In this document: positions 14,022 to 17,088 of the stretch, in pieces | Numbering within the stretch: position 1 is the stretch's first letter | Layout of the letters: each line of letters starts with the position of its first letter | Assembly: GCA_020441605.1 (NCBI GenBank) | Contig: JAGRLX010000215.1 | Coordinates: 1-17,088 of the forward strand | From: Alphaproteobacteria bacterium | GTDB lineage: Bacteria > Pseudomonadota > Alphaproteobacteria > Rhizobiales > Aestuariivirgaceae | DNA length: 17,088 nt | Reading direction: 5' to 3' | Notes under the pieces: model-generated | Seen by the model: the letters and a program-made list of their open reading frames with translations, nothing else | What the model was told of the DNA's origin: nothing | Databases searched by the model: none | Program-made: the position numbers and the translations under genes

Positions 14022-14594
14022 GTGAGTGCAGACGTAGAAGACAACCATGGGGGGGCAAAATTGTCCTGGACAGATGAACGGGTCGAACTGCTCAAGAAAC
14101 TCTGGAGCGAAGGTCTGAGCGCCAGCCAAATTGCCGGCCGGCTTGGAATGGGCGTCACCCGAAACGCGGTGATCGGCAAGGTGCACCGGCTCAATCTGTC
14201 TGGCCGTGTTCAGCAGCCTCGCAGTTCGGTGCCGCGGGAGCCGCGCAAGCAGCGCGAACCGAGCATGCCGGGGCGTGGCAACGGCACGCCAACGATGCCG
14301 ACCGCGGGCGGCAACGCCCTGAAGCCCATGGCACGGGCCGAGGCCCACCCTCGCCAGGCGAGCCTGCCGGAACCCAAGCCTTTGCGCCTGGTCGATCTGG
14401 CAAAGGACGGGCGGATCACGATACTGCATCTCTCCGACAAGACCTGCAAATGGCCGATCGGCGATCCTGGCGCAGAGGATTTCTGCTTCTGTGGCCACAA
14501 TCCCCGCGAAGGGTCGCCCTACTGCGAGTACCATGCGCGGCTGGCCTATCAACCGCTGCAGGACCGCCGGCACCGCCGGGTTGCTTACGGCTGA
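14022..14594 (+). CDS. gcrA: GcrA cell-cycle transcriptional regulator
   Basis: GcrA is an alphaproteobacterial sigma70-associated activator that recognises CcrM-methylated GANTC sites and controls cell-cycle genes. The N-terminal DNA-binding domain reads SWTDERVELLKKLWSEGLSA and then RNAVIGKVHRL. The middle is a Pro/Ala/Arg-rich linker, and the C-terminal sigma-binding part shows CKWPIGDP, FCFCG, PYCEYHARLAYQP. Start choice is uncertain. GTG 14022 (190 residues) has GAGGGA 5 nt before it; TTG 14061 (177 residues) would give the family-standard beginning M-SWTDERV after a run of seven Gs; an ATG at 13974 has no ribosome site. Compared with the Caulobacter protein as remembered, the helix-turn-helix has one extra residue (M43 in LGMGVTRN). 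It converges on phoB with a 10-bp overlap. Confidence 0.93.
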   Translation: MSADVEDNHGGAKLSWTDERVELLKKLWSEGLSASQIAGRLGMGVTRNAVIGKVHRLNLSGRVQQPRSSVPREPRKQREPSMPGRGNGTPTMPTAGGNALKPMARAEAHPRQASLPEPKPLRLVDLAKDGRITILHLSDKTCKWPIGDPGAEDFCFCGHNPREGSPYCEYHARLAYQPLQDRRHRRVAYG

Positions 14595-15286
14595 CGCCCA
14601 AACCTCTCGTCGAAGGCGTAGCCCATGCCGCGCACCGTGCGGATGGGGTCGGCTTCGCGGCCGCGGCTCAAGGATTTGCGCAAGCGGCCAACATGGACGT
14701 CGACCGTGCGCTCATCGACATAGACGTCATGTCCCCAGACGGTATCGAGAAGCTGGGCGCGGGAATACACCCTGCCCGGGTTCTGCATCAGGTGCTCGAG
14801 AAGCCGGAATTCGGTCGGTGACAGATTGACGTCACGGGTCGACCGGATCACGCGCCGGGTCTTGCGGTCGAGCGTGATATCTCCCGCCCGGATCTGGTCG
14901 GCGACCGCATCGGGATTGGCTCGCCGGAGGATGGTCCGCACGCGGGCGAGGAGTTCCGGCACGGAAAAAGGCTTCACCATGTAGTCGTCGGCCCCGGTGG
15001 CGAGGCCGCGCACCCGCTCGGCCTCTTCGCTGCGGGCGGTCAGCATGATGATCGGAATGCCGCGGGTCTCGGGTTTCGCGCGGAGCATACGACAGACCTC
15101 GATGCCACTGATGCCGGGCAGCATCCAGTCGAGCAGGATGAGATCGGGCCTTTCCTCACCAACGAGATGGATCACATCCTCGCCCTGCGCCGTGTTGCGC
15201 ACCCGATATCCCTCCGCCTCGAGATTGTAGCTCAGGAGGATCTGGATCGGCTCCTCGTCTTCGACAACAAGAATGGACGCAGTCAT
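14585..15286 (-). CDS. phoB: Phosphate regulon response regulator PhoB
   Basis: This 233-residue OmpR/PhoB-type response regulator activates phosphate-starvation genes at pho boxes once phosphorylated by PhoR. The receiver domain (about 3-120) has the acidic pocket E9-D10-E11, phosphoacceptor D53 in LLDWMLPG, and switch residues T83 and K105 (KPF), the same numbers as E. coli PhoB. The winged-helix domain (about 130-229) contains LSPTEFRLLEHLM, the recognition-helix segment DERTVDVHVGRLRKSL and the RTVRGMGYAF hairpin. It follows phoU with a 3-nt gap and has only a weak ribosome site, so coupling to phoU translation is likely. No phoR gene is in the window. Its stop overlaps the end of convergent gcrA. 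Confidence 0.97.
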   Translation of the reverse strand: MTASILVVEDEEPIQILLSYNLEAEGYRVRNTAQGEDVIHLVGEERPDLILLDWMLPGISGIEVCRMLRAKPETRGIPIIMLTARSEEAERVRGLATGADDYMVKPFSVPELLARVRTILRRANPDAVADQIRAGDITLDRKTRRVIRSTRDVNLSPTEFRLLEHLMQNPGRVYSRAQLLDTVWGHDVYVDERTVDVHVGRLRKSLSRGREADPIRTVRGMGYAFDERFGRQP

Positions 15287-15289
15287 CGG

Positions 15290-16009
15290 TCAGTCGTCCG
15301 TCTTGGCAGTGTCGATGTACAGTGTGCTCGTCGTGTCACGCTTCGGGCGCCCCTCGGCCAGGGTCTTGCCATGCACCATATAGTGGATGTTCTCGGCAAT
15401 ATTGGTGGCGTGATCGCCAATCCGCTCCATGTTCTTGGCGCCAAACAGGAGATGTGTGCACAGGCTGATGTTGCGCGGGTCTTCCATCATGTAGGTGAGC
15501 AATTCGCGGAAGATCGAATTGTAAAGCGCGTCGAGTTCCTCATCGGACCGCCACACTTCCATCGCCTTTTCGGCATCGGAGCGGGCATAGGCATCGAGGA
15601 TGTTCTTGAGCTCCTGCTGGGCAAGACGGCCCATGCGGGTTACGCCGCTCATAAGCTTGCGCGGCAATGCCTCTGAAATGGCATGGGTGCGCTTTGCGGT
15701 ATTCTTGGCGAGATCGCCGATGCGTTCGAGATCGGAGGACACGCGAATGGCCACCATGATCTCGCGCAGGTCACGCGCCATCGGCTGGCGCTTGGCAATG
15801 GTCGTGATCGCCCGTTCCTCGATCTGGCGCTCGAGTCTGTCGATCTTCTCGTCATTCTGGATGACCCGATCGGCAAGGGCCGTGTCGCGGCGGGTCAGCG
15901 CATCAATGGCGTCGTCGAGCTGCTGTTCAGCAAGGCCGCCCATCTGGGCCAGCATCTTCTTCAGCTCCGCCAGATCCGCGTCATAGGCCTTTACAATATG
16001 GTTGGACAT
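15290..16009 (-). CDS. phoU: Phosphate signalling regulator PhoU
   Basis: This 239-residue all-helical cytoplasmic protein links the PstSCAB transporter to the PhoR-PhoB system, repressing the regulon when phosphate is plentiful. Two PhoU repeats are visible, each with a metal-binding helix: D93-L-E-R-I-G-D99 in the first and MERIGDHATNIAEN in the second. The ATG at 16007-16009 was chosen because AGGAG lies 6 nt upstream and the protein then starts MSNHIVKAYDADL, as in relatives. The frame is open a further 111 nt upstream, but this overlaps pstB. It lies 19 nt after pstB and 3 nt before phoB, all on the same strand. Confidence 0.97.
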   Translation of the reverse strand: MSNHIVKAYDADLAELKKMLAQMGGLAEQQLDDAIDALTRRDTALADRVIQNDEKIDRLERQIEERAITTIAKRQPMARDLREIMVAIRVSSDLERIGDLAKNTAKRTHAISEALPRKLMSGVTRMGRLAQQELKNILDAYARSDAEKAMEVWRSDEELDALYNSIFRELLTYMMEDPRNISLCTHLLFGAKNMERIGDHATNIAENIHYMVHGKTLAEGRPKRDTTSTLYIDTAKTDD

Positions 16010-16028
16010 CGGGAACTCCTGGAATGCA

Positions 16029-16844
16029 TCAGCCGAAGCGGCCGGTGATATAGTCCTGCGTGCGCTTCTCCTGCGGGCTGGTGAACAGCTCGTCGGTATC
16101 GCCATATTCGACCAGAACACCCAGGTGGAAGAAGGCCGTCAGCTGCGATACGCGGGCCGCCTGCTGCATCGAATGGGTCACGATCACGATGCAGTAGTTC
16201 TGGCGCAACTCGTCGATCAATTCCTCGATGCGCGCCGTTGCGATCGGATCGAGCGCCGAACAAGGTTCATCCATGAGGATGACCTCGGGATTGACAGCTA
16301 TCGCGCGCGCGATACAGAGCCGCTGCTGCTGCCCGCCCGACAGTCCGGTGCCGGGGTGGCCGAGTCTGTCCTTCACCTCTTCGAAAAGCCCCGCCTTCCG
16401 CAAGCTGGAGACCACGATCTCCTCGAGATCCGTCTTGTTTGCGGCCAGGCCATGGATGCGCGGGCCATAGGCCACGTTCTCGAAGATCGACTTGGGAAAG
16501 GGATTGGGCTTCTGGAACACCATGCCGACCTTGGCGCGCAGCTGCACGACATCGACGTCGCGATCGTAGATATCCTTCCCGTCAACGACGATGCTGCCGG
16601 TTATCCGGCAAGAGGGGATCGTGTCGTTCATACGGTTGATGGCGCGGAGGAAGGTCGACTTGCCGCATCCGGACGGGCCGATGAACGCCGACACGGCGCG
16701 ATCGGGAATGTCTATCGACAAATCCTTGATGGCATGTTTGTCGCCATAAAAGACATTGACCCCGTTGGCCGCAATCTTTGGCTGGCGCTCTGCCATGATG
16801 CGGGGATTCGGCGGTGTTACGATTGTCTCAAACTCGGCGGTCAT
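16029..16844 (-). CDS. pstB: Phosphate ABC transporter ATP-binding protein PstB
   Basis: This 271-residue ATPase powers high-affinity phosphate import through PstA/PstC at the inner membrane. Walker A is GPSGCGKST (56-64), the Q-loop [12 protein letters not shown] (109-120) is the PstB-specific form, the signature is LSGGQQQR (168-175) and Walker B is [13 protein letters not shown] (188-200), with the Cys typical of PstB. The H-switch is in [13 protein letters not shown] short N-terminal extension of about 20 residues precedes the ATPase core; an internal ATG (M17) is an alternative start, but the ATG at 16844 has AGAGG 8 nt before it. It lies 19 nt after pstA and 19 nt before phoU, in the usual pst-phoU-phoB order. 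Confidence 0.97.
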   Translation of the reverse strand: MTAEFETIVTPPNPRIMAERQPKIAANGVNVFYGDKHAIKDLSIDIPDRAVSAFIGPSGCGKSTFLRAINRMNDTIPSCRITGSIVVDGKDIYDRDVDVVQLRAKVGMVFQKPNPFPKSIFENVAYGPRIHGLAANKTDLEEIVVSSLRKAGLFEEVKDRLGHPGTGLSGGQQQRLCIARAIAVNPEVILMDEPCSALDPIATARIEELIDELRQNYCIVIVTHSMQQAARVSQLTAFFHLGVLVEYGDTDELFTSPQEKRTQDYITGRFG

Positions 16845-16863
16845 TTAGGGAACCTCTCACAAG

Positions 16864-17088
16864 CTACCAGCGGCGCTCGAAGCGCCTGCGCACATAGATG
16901 GCAACGGCATTCATGACGAACAGCAGGACAAGCAGGACGATAATGGCCGCAGCGGTCTTCGCCTGGAAGGCAACCTCGGGCAAATCAGACCACAGATAGA
17001 TCTGCACCGGCATGGCGGTGGCCGCGTCGGTGATGCCTTGCGGCACATCGACGATGAAGGCCACCATGCCGATCATCAGCAGCGGCGC
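16864..17088 (-). CDS. pstA: Phosphate ABC transporter permease PstA, C-terminal part (truncated by window edge)
   Basis: The frame is open from the window end (17088) to TAG at 16864-16866, giving the last 74 residues. It begins APLLMIGMVAF, the end of the permease-conserved APLL block. It continues through a periplasmic stretch with MPVQIYLWSDLPEVAFQ and a final membrane helix AAAIIVLLVLLFVMNAVAIYV, ending in the basic tail RRRFERRW. This is the expected C-terminus of PstA, and the position directly before pstB supports that over PstC. An ATG at 17074-17076 is internal, not the gene start. The inner-membrane permease half and its partner PstC lie beyond the window. Confidence 0.93.
   Translation of the reverse strand, partial: APLLMIGMVAFIVDVPQGITDAATAMPVQIYLWSDLPEVAFQAKTAAAIIVLLVLLFVMNAVAIYVRRRFERRW

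Noticed and set aside
16010..16120. N-terminal extension of phoU into pstB
   Set aside because: The start at 16009 has a strong AGGAG site and the conserved N-terminus; the extension is out-of-frame pstB sequence.
15287..16863. Internal pho box or separate promoter within pstB-phoU-phoB
   Set aside because: Intergenic gaps are only 3 to 19 bp and no pair of 7-bp direct repeats spaced as a pho box was seen there. The operon promoter should lie upstream of the window.
1..17088. tRNA, rRNA, CRISPR array, insertion sequence or phage genes
   Set aside because: No cloverleaf-like gene, regularly spaced repeats, transposase motifs or terminal inverted repeats were recognised anywhere in the window.

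Overview
The window looks like chromosomal DNA of a GC-rich alphaproteobacterium, most likely in the Hyphomicrobiales (rhizobial) branch. The evidence is a clear GcrA cell-cycle regulator (an alphaproteobacterial family), the order hslO-argF-argD / gcrA / phoB-phoU-pstB-pstA, which from memory is the order found around these loci in rhizobia, and the GC-rich codon use with many long meaningless antisense frames. Species cannot be named from the sequence alone. No mobile element, CRISPR array, rRNA or tRNA was seen.

Layout. 1-1118 (+): 3' end of gap followed by rpe (central carbon metabolism). 1123-3095 (-): a photolyase gene (phrB) translationally coupled to a small NAD(P)H:flavin reductase gene, ending tail-to-tail with rpe. 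3225-10327 (-): a five-gene family-5 (peptide/nickel/opine-type) ABC importer. Read in its own direction it is: first Tat-exported binding protein, strong intrinsic terminator, second paralogous Tat-exported binding protein, tandem hairpins, two permeases, and one fused double-ATPase protein. The last three genes overlap at their stop/start codons. 10591-13652 (-): argD-argF-hslO, driven by a near-consensus sigma70 promoter with a structured leader. 13653-14021: a 369-bp divergent region with a CtrA-type half site and GANTC (CcrM) sites. 14022-14594 (+): gcrA. 14585-17088 (-): pstA (partial), pstB, phoU, phoB, the phosphate uptake and signalling operon, whose last gene overlaps gcrA convergently.

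How the genes work together. The core blocks cover glycolysis/pentose phosphate (gap, rpe), arginine synthesis (argD, argF), redox-stress chaperoning (hslO), cell-cycle transcription (gcrA) and phosphate sensing (pst-phoU-phoB). The transporter block is the accessory-looking part. Its duplicated binding protein, separated by a terminator, suggests one permease/ATPase core served by two receptors that are expressed separately. No clearly new system was found. The points most worth a second look are the receptor duplication, the photolyase-flavin reductase coupling, the argD leader, and the control region and N-terminus of gcrA.
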